Of a DNA stretch of 64,000 nt, positions 15,730 to 21,786 are shown in pieces. The notes beneath the pieces are model-generated. The model saw only the letters and a list, made by a program, of their open reading frames with translations. It made no database searches and was not told the DNA's origin. Position 1 is the first letter of the stretch. Each line of letters begins with the position of its first letter. This DNA is from a virus. The DNA is taken from positions 20,737-84,736 of IMG/VR virus record IMGVR_UViG_3300042691_037543, one strand, 5' to 3'. The translations under genes and the position numbers were made by a program.

Positions 15730-16272
15730 GTGCCTGTTAAAAAGAAAAAGAGCGACGTGCAGCCGTGCCAGTCGTATCGCAACCAGTATCGGTTGCGGCG
15801 CTGGTGGAACCACGACGTACCGATGATCGACTCGGATCGGTGCGAAGCCGCTTGGCCGTGGGGCCTGCCGCGATCGGCCTACACCACGACGAACACCGCG
15901 TGCGCGCGACCGGCGAATACAGCTCTCACCGGCCCCACCGCGGTGCTCGAATTCACCGTGCGCAAAACATTCAGAGTCATTGCGCGCATCGAGTACATGG
16001 GGGTCTTCAATTCTTATAAGCAAGCGCTCGGAGTGCGGCACTACGGGAAGAAGCCGAACTCGATGCTGATGGGCATGTGGGTTCTCACGGACCTCAAGGT
16101 GTACACGCGCGAGCCGGAAGGGCACCTTGCCTTCGTGCAGCAGGTTGACCTCTACCCGTACGGTACCGTGGGGCGGCGAGGGGAAATGGAAACCCACGCG
16201 CGGAACATCGCTGAGGAGTTTGCCGATGAGTACGCGAAAGCCGTTGTCGATGACATCACCAGGACCGATTAA
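15730..16272 (+). CDS. Small array protein 4 (basic, Trp-rich head)
   Basis: A 180-aa protein, GTG start at 15730 with GAGGCTGC upstream. It has a Lys-rich N-terminus, then Trp- and Cys-containing segments (CQSYRNQYRLRRWW; RCEAAWPWG), strands (TAVLEFTVRKTFRVIARIEYMG) and a terminal helix (RNIAEEFADEYAKAVVDDI). The overall plan matches the other small proteins of this region although the Cys are fewer. The function is unknown. The 3' end overlaps the next gene by 47 bases. Confidence 0.68.
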   Translation: MPVKKKKSDVQPCQSYRNQYRLRRWWNHDVPMIDSDRCEAAWPWGLPRSAYTTTNTACARPANTALTGPTAVLEFTVRKTFRVIARIEYMGVFNSYKQALGVRHYGKKPNSMLMGMWVLTDLKVYTREPEGHLAFVQQVDLYPYGTVGRRGEMETHARNIAEEFADEYAKAVVDDITRTD

Positions 16273-16708
16273 ATTTCTCGACTTCGCCGTGGACTGCCAG
16301 TCGGGCAGGCAGCACGCAGAAAGCCCCGATGGCCCACTCATGTCAGGGGCGCCGATCTGCGGCGAAGACGGGAAGCACACTTGCTACCTACCCTGTCTGC
16401 GGCGCACCGAGCTCTACTACCCCGCCTGCCGACGGCAGGGTGGGAAGTGCGGTGGGCCTGAGTATCACGTCACCATTCGTATAAAAGTGGGCGCGCTATA
16501 CGCGGTGTATCGCGTGACCAACACGATGCGCCGCCGCTGCTGGCACGTCTATGTGACCGTGCACGTCGGGGGAAAGAGCAACAGTTGGGGGATCGTCGAA
16601 GACGCCCCCGTGCGCACGGCGCAGCAAATAAAAGACCTCGGGTTTCACGAAATTGTCGTGAGGATGGTCAGCGAACCCGTGGTCGCAGCTATGACGAAGG
16701 AAAGCTAA
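16226..16708 (+). CDS. Small Cys-rich array protein 5
   Basis: A 160-aa protein. I chose ATG 16226 because GAGGAG lies 8 bases upstream; the frame is open further 5' but inside the previous gene. The head contains seven Cys (for example CYLPC and CRRQGGKC), and the core consists of repeated strands (YHVTIRIKVGALYAVYRV; CWHVYVTVHVGGKS). The C-terminus is a helix after a Thr-Ala-Gln turn. No family was recognised. The Cys density suggests metal binding. Confidence 0.7.
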   Translation: MSTRKPLSMTSPGPIKFLDFAVDCQSGRQHAESPDGPLMSGAPICGEDGKHTCYLPCLRRTELYYPACRRQGGKCGGPEYHVTIRIKVGALYAVYRVTNTMRRRCWHVYVTVHVGGKSNSWGIVEDAPVRTAQQIKDLGFHEIVVRMVSEPVVAAMTKES

Positions 16709-17158
16709 ATGGACACGTGCGTAGACGAAGCGCTGAATCGCGGCGATCAGTGCACCCGCGAGCCGCGGATGCTGTTCCACAACCCGGTGGGGTTGTGCTC
16801 TACCGAACCCCTTGGGAACGAGCCGTGCCGTGCGGTTTCGTACATCGTCAGGATGTCGTACAAAGGCATTACGATCGTAGCCAAGCTCACGCTCAACGCG
16901 GCGGACAGGAACAACATGCTCGTACCGCGATGGCGCTGTCAGCAACCACACATGGGGTCCACGAAAGAGTTTAGCGACGCATGGTCGCGTCTGCATAGGA
17001 ACGGCTACGACAAGAAAATGCAGTTGTACCCGCGGTGGCCTACGCGCGCGGCGTCGAAAGAGTTTCTTGAGCAGCGTCTCAGGGATAATTTGAAAGAGCA
17101 CGTCGATCGTATCTTCGCGGCAGACACCGCGCTGCGAATGACGGAGCACACGCCGTGA
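16709..17158 (+). CDS. Small Cys-rich array protein 6
   Basis: A 149-aa protein; ATG 16709 directly follows the preceding TAA, with GAAGGAAAG upstream. Four to five Cys occur in the first 45 residues. The core strands include YIVRMSYKGITIVAKL, with a Trp-Cys pair (PRWRCQQ). The terminal helices are ASKEFLEQRLRDNLKEHVDRIF. The function is unknown. The stop overlaps the next GTG start (GTGA). Confidence 0.7.
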   Translation: MDTCVDEALNRGDQCTREPRMLFHNPVGLCSTEPLGNEPCRAVSYIVRMSYKGITIVAKLTLNAADRNNMLVPRWRCQQPHMGSTKEFSDAWSRLHRNGYDKKMQLYPRWPTRAASKEFLEQRLRDNLKEHVDRIFAADTALRMTEHTP

Positions 17159-17544
17159 CACCCACACCCGGTAATTCGGTCTGCGCGCGCATCGGTGCGT
17201 TCGGGTGGAGACGCAACGTGTGCCCCCCGCATTCACGGGGGCAATGCCGCCGCGCGTGTATAGAGGTGAGCACGCGAATGGGTGGCTTCCAAGCTACAGC
17301 ATACTTCACGCGTGACGCGACTCGCGGCGTGTGGGTGTTCGCACGCGACCATTATGGGGACGCCCGCGTGTGGGGTGTATGGGTGCGCGATGAGCTTGCG
17401 GTCAAGTACCGCGATGCCACGACATTCACCGTGGACACCGCCCGCACATTCGTGGAGCTAGACAATGCAAAAGAATACCTGCGAGAGCGCATCGACGCCG
17501 TGTGGGCCGGTATCACCGCGGCTGCTATGGCGTGCACCGACTGA
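17155..17544 (+). CDS. Small Cys-rich array protein 7
   Basis: A 129-aa protein starting at GTG 17155 in a GTGA overlap. Four Cys occur before residue 36 (CARIG, CPPHSRGQCRRAC). Strands (FQATAYFTRD; GVWVFARDHYG; RVWGVWVRDE) are followed by a terminal helix (NAKEYLRERIDAVWAGITAA). It is the clearest example of the shared plan: Cys head, Trp-rich sheet, terminal helix. The function is unknown. Confidence 0.7.
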   Translation: MTPTPGNSVCARIGAFGWRRNVCPPHSRGQCRRACIEVSTRMGGFQATAYFTRDATRGVWVFARDHYGDARVWGVWVRDELAVKYRDATTFTVDTARTFVELDNAKEYLRERIDAVWAGITAAAMACTD

Positions 17545-17920
17545 CAGCGCAAAGCCGCCAGAAGTCTGCAAGACCTGCGGGAGCGACCCCTGGTATCCGA
17601 ATCTACCCACCGATCGGTGCGTATACCCGATGGTGTATCACATGACGATCCCCGTCCCCGGCTCTCATGTCGATGTGACTCTGCTCGATATGACTCTGCG
17701 CTTCGCTCGTGTGGGCGGTCGGTGGAGATGCGACCTCTGGGTTTCTTGGGACGCAGCGTTTCGCACTACGCTGCACCGCGACACCATGCGGCAGATTGAA
17801 AAAGCCCGAGTGATCCCCGCGGAAACCACGACCGATAGCTGGTTGGAGGGGCTCGACTGGGCGCTCACCCACGCCGAGTGGGTAGAGGCTTGCTTCATAA
17901 GCAGCCTTTTGGCTAAATAA
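17465..17920 (+). CDS. Small Cys-rich array protein 8 (start uncertain)
   Basis: Up to 151 aa. The first in-frame ATG is at 17465, which would overlap the previous gene by 80 bases. A shorter product using a rare start near 17540 would begin close to the CKTC pair and match the other family members better. The head is CKTCGSDPW with a third Cys. Strands (MVYHMTIPVPG; GGRWRCDLWVSWD) and a Trp-containing helix (WLEGLDWALTHAEWVEACF) follow. The gene ends at the convergent terminator. Confidence 0.6.
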   Translation: MQKNTCESASTPCGPVSPRLLWRAPTDSAKPPEVCKTCGSDPWYPNLPTDRCVYPMVYHMTIPVPGSHVDVTLLDMTLRFARVGGRWRCDLWVSWDAAFRTTLHRDTMRQIEKARVIPAETTTDSWLEGLDWALTHAEWVEACFISSLLAK

Positions 17921-17922
17921 AA

Positions 17923-17953
17923 AGCCCACCCAAGCCGAATGCCTGGGTGGGCT
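17923..17953 (-). terminator. Rho-independent terminator of the late (leftward) operon
   Basis: A perfect 10-bp stem (AGCCCACCCA/TGGGTGGGCT) with an 11-nt loop. On the minus strand it is followed directly by TTTTTATTT, the standard intrinsic terminator form. It ends the minus-strand transcripts that run down to the gene at 17995. On the plus strand the same hairpin follows the last array gene and may act in both directions. Confidence 0.85.
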
Positions 17954-17994
17954 CGTTCGTGGGGGGTGAACGTGCTGCCGACTCTACAGCAGCG

Positions 17995-18621
17995 TTACCC
18001 GAGGAGCCACCGCGGGCCACCGCGGGCCGCGAGCAGTTCGTTCAGCCGAAGCACAGGCTTCGTGCGGAGCACCCCGTTGGCGATCGACGTGAGCGCAATC
18101 TCGCTCATGTCCCCAGCGAGCACCCGCCCCTTGGCACCGAGCTCGCCGTTGAGGTTGTAGCCCTGCGTCAGCCCCGCGCAGACCGACTCGGGGGTGTACG
18201 CGCTCGGGTCGCCTTCGAGCACCGCGTGCACCTCGGGGCCGGTGCGGTACGCCTGCGCCTCGTACGCCGCGAGCGCTTCCATGACCGTGAGGTAGAGCCA
18301 CATGAACTTGATGGGGTCCGCGAAGAACTGCTCGACGTGAACGAGCTCGTGCAGCAACACGAGGATGCGCTGCTTACGGCTCCACTTGCGCGGGATGAAG
18401 ATGAACATGCCGAGCGTGGTGGCGTAGTTCTCCAGAAACTCCTTCGGTGCGGGCACCCCCGGCAGAAGCCCGAGCTGGCGCCCGACCCCGAAGGCTTCTG
18501 CCACGCCGCGCATGACGAAGTTGTCTTCCTTGTCGAGCACGATGGCGCCCGTGCCCTTCACGAGCTCCGCTTCGAGCTCGGCGCACCGCTCGTCGTTCCA
18601 CTCCCTGTCGATCAGTTGCAT
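17995..18621 (-). CDS. HExxH zinc metallopeptidase-like protein
   Basis: A 208-aa protein. I chose ATG 18621, preceded on the minus strand by AAGGAGA; the longer frame lacks a ribosome site and runs into the next gene. The central motif HELVHVEQ (H91, E92, H95) follows a hydrophobic strand, as in gluzincin-type active-site helices. The next helix (MEALAAYEAQAYR) has Glu residues that could be the third zinc ligand. No signal peptide is visible. It is the promoter-distal gene of the late cluster, 40 bases from the terminator. Substrate and role (virion-bound peptidase, anti-host factor or lysis aid) are unknown. Confidence 0.65.
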   Translation of the reverse strand: MQLIDREWNDERCAELEAELVKGTGAIVLDKEDNFVMRGVAEAFGVGRQLGLLPGVPAPKEFLENYATTLGMFIFIPRKWSRKQRILVLLHELVHVEQFFADPIKFMWLYLTVMEALAAYEAQAYRTGPEVHAVLEGDPSAYTPESVCAGLTQGYNLNGELGAKGRVLAGDMSEIALTSIANGVLRTKPVLRLNELLAARGGPRWLLG

Positions 18622-18935
18622 CGGGCGTCTCCTTCGGCTTCGTGGATCACCACGACGGTTGCGGTGTGCGTGTAGAGCTTGATGTGCTGATGGCACGGGC
18701 GTGGTGACACGCACCGCGGGCACTCGCTCGACGTGGCGAAGTCATCTTCGGCCCACTCATACAGCGCACCTACGTCGGGGGCGCGCAGCGGGCTCTTGGC
18801 GGCGTGCTCGGGTACTTCGACGCTGCCTTCGGCGTCGTTTTCCTCGACGATCCACCCGGCGCCGTGCCTACGAATATCCACCTCGCGGCGAACTTCGTAG
18901 GTCGGAAGGTCACTGTGCGTCGGTGGTTCCGGCAT
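18612..18935 (-). CDS. Hypothetical protein, acidic
   Basis: A 107-aa protein, ATG 18935; a longer frame to 18974 is possible but would overlap the previous coding region further. It contains a CxxC/C-type cluster (CPRCVSPRPCHQH) near residue 80, possibly metal-binding, after an acidic region. The family was not recognised. It overlaps both neighbours (10 bases downstream, 26 upstream). Confidence 0.6.
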   Translation of the reverse strand: MPEPPTHSDLPTYEVRREVDIRRHGAGWIVEENDAEGSVEVPEHAAKSPLRAPDVGALYEWAEDDFATSSECPRCVSPRPCHQHIKLYTHTATVVVIHEAEGDARCN

Positions 18936-19482
18936 CGCCGCTGACCATGCACGCGAGGGCGGGCACACACGCATGGACGAGCCGTCCCCGTGGGGATAGC
19001 GCCTCGCAGCACACCGCCCCCGGCGTCGTCGAGCAGGGCTCCCCGTTCACCTCCACGGGCGTCCACCGCTGCGTCTGGCTGCACACCTCGGGGCTGTTGT
19101 TGTGGCAGCGGGTCGAGCTCGGGACACACCCCGAGGGGTTGGGTAGCCGGGGGCACGCCGCGAGCACGAGGGTCGCCAGGGTGAACACCCCGGCGAGCCA
19201 AACGAGCGACGCCCACCGAACGTGGCCCGACTGCCCCCGCGGGGGCTCCTCGGGCTTGGGCTCCGCGGGCTGAAACAGGCTGCGCCCGACGACGGGCCAC
19301 GAGAGCTTGTTCTGCGCCCCGTTGCGGGTGACCGCCGAGAGCCGGTCGATCAGCAGCTCGACGAGCGCCTTCGGGCGGCCCTTGAGCATCGGGTTGACGA
19401 GGTTCACGAGCACGAACAGCGCGACGACGCACACCTCGAAGGGGTGCGCGAGAATCCACGTCCAGACTACCTGCATGTTCAC
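18910..19482 (-). CDS. Membrane protein with Cys-rich ectodomain (holin/spanin candidate)
   Basis: A 190-aa protein, GTG start at 19482. A first hydrophobic segment at about residues 9-29 is followed by a basic linker, then a second at about 90-108 ending in LVLAAC. A C-terminal region has nine Cys, patterned like CVPSSTRC, PEVCSQTQRW, EPC and CC. That pattern resembles short Cys-rich modules common in secreted Myxococcota proteins. A two-span membrane protein next to a membrane-anchored coiled-coil gene suggests a lysis role (holin or outer-membrane disruption). It could instead be an envelope-modifying moron. Confidence 0.65.
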   Translation of the reverse strand: MNMQVVWTWILAHPFEVCVVALFVLVNLVNPMLKGRPKALVELLIDRLSAVTRNGAQNKLSWPVVGRSLFQPAEPKPEEPPRGQSGHVRWASLVWLAGVFTLATLVLAACPRLPNPSGCVPSSTRCHNNSPEVCSQTQRWTPVEVNGEPCSTTPGAVCCEALSPRGRLVHACVPALACMVSGDAGTTDAQ

Positions 19483-20018
19483 GGTGCCGTACCTTTCTCG
19501 GGAGCGTGGTGCCGCCGAATCTCAGCGATCAAGTCCTCGTAGCGCCGCTCTTGCTGCTCGCGGAGTGTGCGCTCGGAGCGTAGCTCTTGCGCCATCACTT
19601 CGACGCGCGCCGCTGCGTCTTGCGCGACAGCCATCGCGCCGACGAGCTCTCTGTGGCAGTCGTCGCGCTGCCGGACAAGCTCCTCTTTTGCGACGTTCGC
19701 CGCGGCTTCGACCATCGCGATGCGCGTGTGCAGGTCACGGTTCTGGTCGAACAGCCCGCGAATCATCGCCTGCACGGTCATGTTCGACGCTTCGATCGCT
19801 GCGCGCTCCGCAATCACCTCTTGCGTGCGTACGGCGCTGACCGCCTCGAGCGTGGCTTGCTCGGTGCGCTCCTCCGCAACCCGTGCCGCGGTGAGGGACC
19901 GCACCTCGGAAGCGCGCCGCATCTCGCGTGAGCGAAAGTACCCGGCGGCGGCGCCGACGCCACCACCCGCACCGAATACTGCGCTGAGCAGCGGGATCAG
20001 TAGTTCGCTCATCGCCAT
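19479..20018 (-). CDS. Membrane-anchored coiled-coil protein (inner-spanin-like)
   Basis: A 179-aa protein starting at ATG 20018 (an internal ATG at 20012 is possible). A Gly/Ala-rich transmembrane segment lies at about residues 5-25. It is followed by a long Ala/Glu/Arg-rich coiled coil through to the C-terminus (for example AARVEVMAQELRSERTLREQQERR). An N-terminal anchor with a periplasmic coiled coil is the topology of Rz-type inner spanins. The stop overlaps the start of the Cys-rich membrane gene as GTGA. The assignment is structural only. Confidence 0.6.
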   Translation of the reverse strand: MAMSELLIPLLSAVFGAGGGVGAAAGYFRSREMRRASEVRSLTAARVAEERTEQATLEAVSAVRTQEVIAERAAIEASNMTVQAMIRGLFDQNRDLHTRIAMVEAAANVAKEELVRQRDDCHRELVGAMAVAQDAAARVEVMAQELRSERTLREQQERRYEDLIAEIRRHHAPEKGTAP

Positions 20019-20019
20019 G

Positions 20020-20424
20020 TCACACCCCCGCGGAGGGCTGGAGGGAGTACACGGCAAGCGGAACGACTACCGTACGGTCGCTCCCCTCGACCATCACCAC
20101 GTCGTAGACGTAGCGGCCAGGGTCCATCGTATTGTTCGCCGCGGTGACGGGGAACGTCACGACACCCCGAGCCGCGTCGGTCAGCACGCCGGCCACCGAG
20201 AACCCCGGCGGCACGGTGCGCTGGAGGGTGTTTCGCTTCACCGTGAGCGTGAGGGTTTTCCCCGTCAGGTTGTGCGGGGAGCCATCGGCGTTCACGACGT
20301 AGACCGTGACCGTGAGGTTCGACTTCGCTTGCGCGGTGAGCTGGTGCCCCGCGGGCTGCGTAAGCGCGGTGCTCAGCCGCGAGCCGTCGTAGACGATCCC
20401 GAGTAGAGTTTGTGCGTTCATCAC
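20020..20424 (-). CDS. BppU-like immunoglobulin-fold tail protein A
   Basis: A 134-aa beta-rich protein; GTG 20424 or ATG 20421 (GTGATG). The order of strands (SNLTVTVYVVNADG, LTGKTLTLTVKR, GVVTFPVT, GRYVYDVVMVEG) resembles the N-terminal domain of phage baseplate upper proteins. In that domain a Gly-Arg-Tyr-x-Tyr-x-Val strand closes an Ig-like sandwich. It probably decorates the distal tail. It is adjacent to and overlapping a second protein of the same fold, and the two may have arisen by duplication. Confidence 0.6.
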   Translation of the reverse strand: MMNAQTLLGIVYDGSRLSTALTQPAGHQLTAQAKSNLTVTVYVVNADGSPHNLTGKTLTLTVKRNTLQRTVPPGFSVAGVLTDAARGVVTFPVTAANNTMDPGRYVYDVVMVEGSDRTVVVPLAVYSLQPSAGV

Positions 20425-20759
20425 AGCCTCGCGGTGACGACGATGGTGCCGTAGCTACCGTCGTCGGGTACGACCACGACGGTAGCGCCCACGGTAACGA
20501 CGTACTGGTAGTCGTACGTCCCCGGCTGGAGGTCAGTAGTAGCGAACGTGGTGTCCACGTTGCCGTCGGTGGCGGGGGATACGACCGAAGGGGTTTTCGT
20601 GACGCGCACGCCGAGGTCGCGGTGCTTCGCAACGAGGCTCACGGTAGCCGCGGTCAGGTCGATCGGCTCCCCGCCCTGTGTCAGCGTGTCGCGCAGCACG
20701 GGGAGGGTGGCGCCCTCGCTGATATAGAACTCGCTCAGGCACCCGCAGCTCATGGTCAA
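20421..20759 (-). CDS. BppU-like immunoglobulin-fold tail protein B
   Basis: A 112-aa beta-rich protein. It begins MTMSCGC and then shows the same strand order as its downstream neighbour (IDLTAATVSLVAKHRD; QPGTYDYQYVVTVG; YGTIVVTARL). The Pro-Gly-Thr-Tyr-x-Tyr strand is characteristic of BppU-N-type or related bacterial Ig domains in tail proteins. It overlaps the repeat-protein gene by four bases. A structural role is inferred. Confidence 0.6.
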   Translation of the reverse strand: MTMSCGCLSEFYISEGATLPVLRDTLTQGGEPIDLTAATVSLVAKHRDLGVRVTKTPSVVSPATDGNVDTTFATTDLQPGTYDYQYVVTVGATVVVVPDDGSYGTIVVTARL

Positions 20760-21775
20760 CGCCTCCGTCGGAAGGACGATACCGCGCGAAGGCGCCCCAC
20801 GGCAGTCGTGGTCGTGCGCTCCGCGGCGAGGGCTTCCGTCGTCTCTCGGCCAACGCCGACGGCGGCTGTGCTCGGGCGCTGCTGTGGGGTGAGCGCGGTC
20901 GTCGTACGCGGGGCGAGGCGGAACACGCGCAGCGCCCCGACGACGTATCCGACTCCGGCGGCCTGCGCGGAGAGGCCCGCGCGGTTTACGAGTGTGCCGG
21001 CGGCGCTGGACGTACCCGTGGAGACGGCCGCGAGTGCGCGCAGTGCGCTGAGAGCCCCTGCAACGGTGGCCGCACCGTCGGCGTGCGCCGAGAGGTAGAC
21101 CGCGCGGGATAGACTGCCGCTGACGACAGCGCTTCCGGCAGCACTGCCGGCGAGGATGCGCGTCGCGACGAGGCGCCCTTCTGCGGTGGCGTCGCCGTCC
21201 GAAGAGCCGGCGAGTAGGCGCGCGACGCCGAGGGTTCCGCCGGCCGTGGCGGCGCCGTTGGCCGCGCCAGCCAGGGTTCGCGTCGCCGCGAGCGCGCCGG
21301 AGACAGTGGCTACGCCGTCCGCGCGTCCTGTGAGGAGGCGCAGGATGGCGAGGGTTCCGGCCGCAGTCGCTTCACCCGCACTCGCCGCAGCAAGACCACG
21401 GGTCGCGGCCAAGGCGCCGGCAACGGTCGCCACGCCGTCGGACTGGCCGGCGAGAGACTTTGCCGTAGCGAGGGTTCCGCTGGCGGTCGCGGCACCATCG
21501 GCGCTCGCGGAGAGATCGCGGAGAGCTCCGAGGGTCGCACTGGCTGTCGCTACACCGTCTGCGCGGCCCGCGAGTTGAGCGAGTACGCCGAGTGCTCCTC
21601 CCGCGGTGGCTACACCCGCAGAGCTCCCCGCCAGGGTGCGCGTAACGGCGAGCGCCCCGCCGGCCGTAGCAACGCCTGCGGAGGAGCCCGCGAGATCGAC
21701 CGTCGCGCCCGCGTTCGAGAGGGCAACGTCGAAACCGCCGGCCCCGTTGTCGCGTAGCGAAACGTCGAAACTCAC
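20756..21775 (-). CDS. Tail fibre/adhesin-like protein made of thirteen 20-residue repeats
   Basis: A 339-aa protein. After a 27-residue head, residues 28 to about 287 consist of 13 tandem units of exactly 20 residues. Each begins Leu-(Ala/Ser)-(Gly/Ala), continues as Gly/Ala-Val/Ala-Ala-Thr-Ala and ends in a Leu-x-x-x-(Arg/Leu) turn (unit 1 is LAGSSAGVATAGGALAVTRT). The basic C-terminus is rich in Thr and Arg. The very small side chains and strict period suggest a solenoid or fibrous stack. The gene sits among tail-fibre genes, so a fibre shaft or host-surface adhesin is likely. There is no match to a known named repeat that I recognise. Confidence 0.7.
   Translation of the reverse strand: MSFDVSLRDNGAGGFDVALSNAGATVDLAGSSAGVATAGGALAVTRTLAGSSAGVATAGGALGVLAQLAGRADGVATASATLGALRDLSASADGAATASGTLATAKSLAGQSDGVATVAGALAATRGLAAASAGEATAAGTLAILRLLTGRADGVATVSGALAATRTLAGAANGAATAGGTLGVARLLAGSSDGDATAEGRLVATRILAGSAAGSAVVSGSLSRAVYLSAHADGAATVAGALSALRALAAVSTGTSSAAGTLVNRAGLSAQAAGVGYVVGALRVFRLAPRTTTALTPQQRPSTAAVGVGRETTEALAAERTTTTAVGRLRAVSSFRRRR
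20915..21694 (-). repeat. Thirteen in-frame 60-bp repeats
   Basis: The DNA encoding the 20-residue units at residues 28-287 repeats with a strict 60-bp period and recognisable word sharing (for example GTGGCTACACC-type blocks on the plus strand). Units differ by many third-position changes, so they are not recent copies, but the constant period allows in-frame expansion or contraction by recombination. Confidence 0.75.
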
Positions 21776-21786
21776 GGCGCGCCTCC

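Noticed and set aside
20915-21694. CRISPR array
   Set aside because: The 60-bp units are contiguous without spacers and are translated in frame as part of a virion protein.
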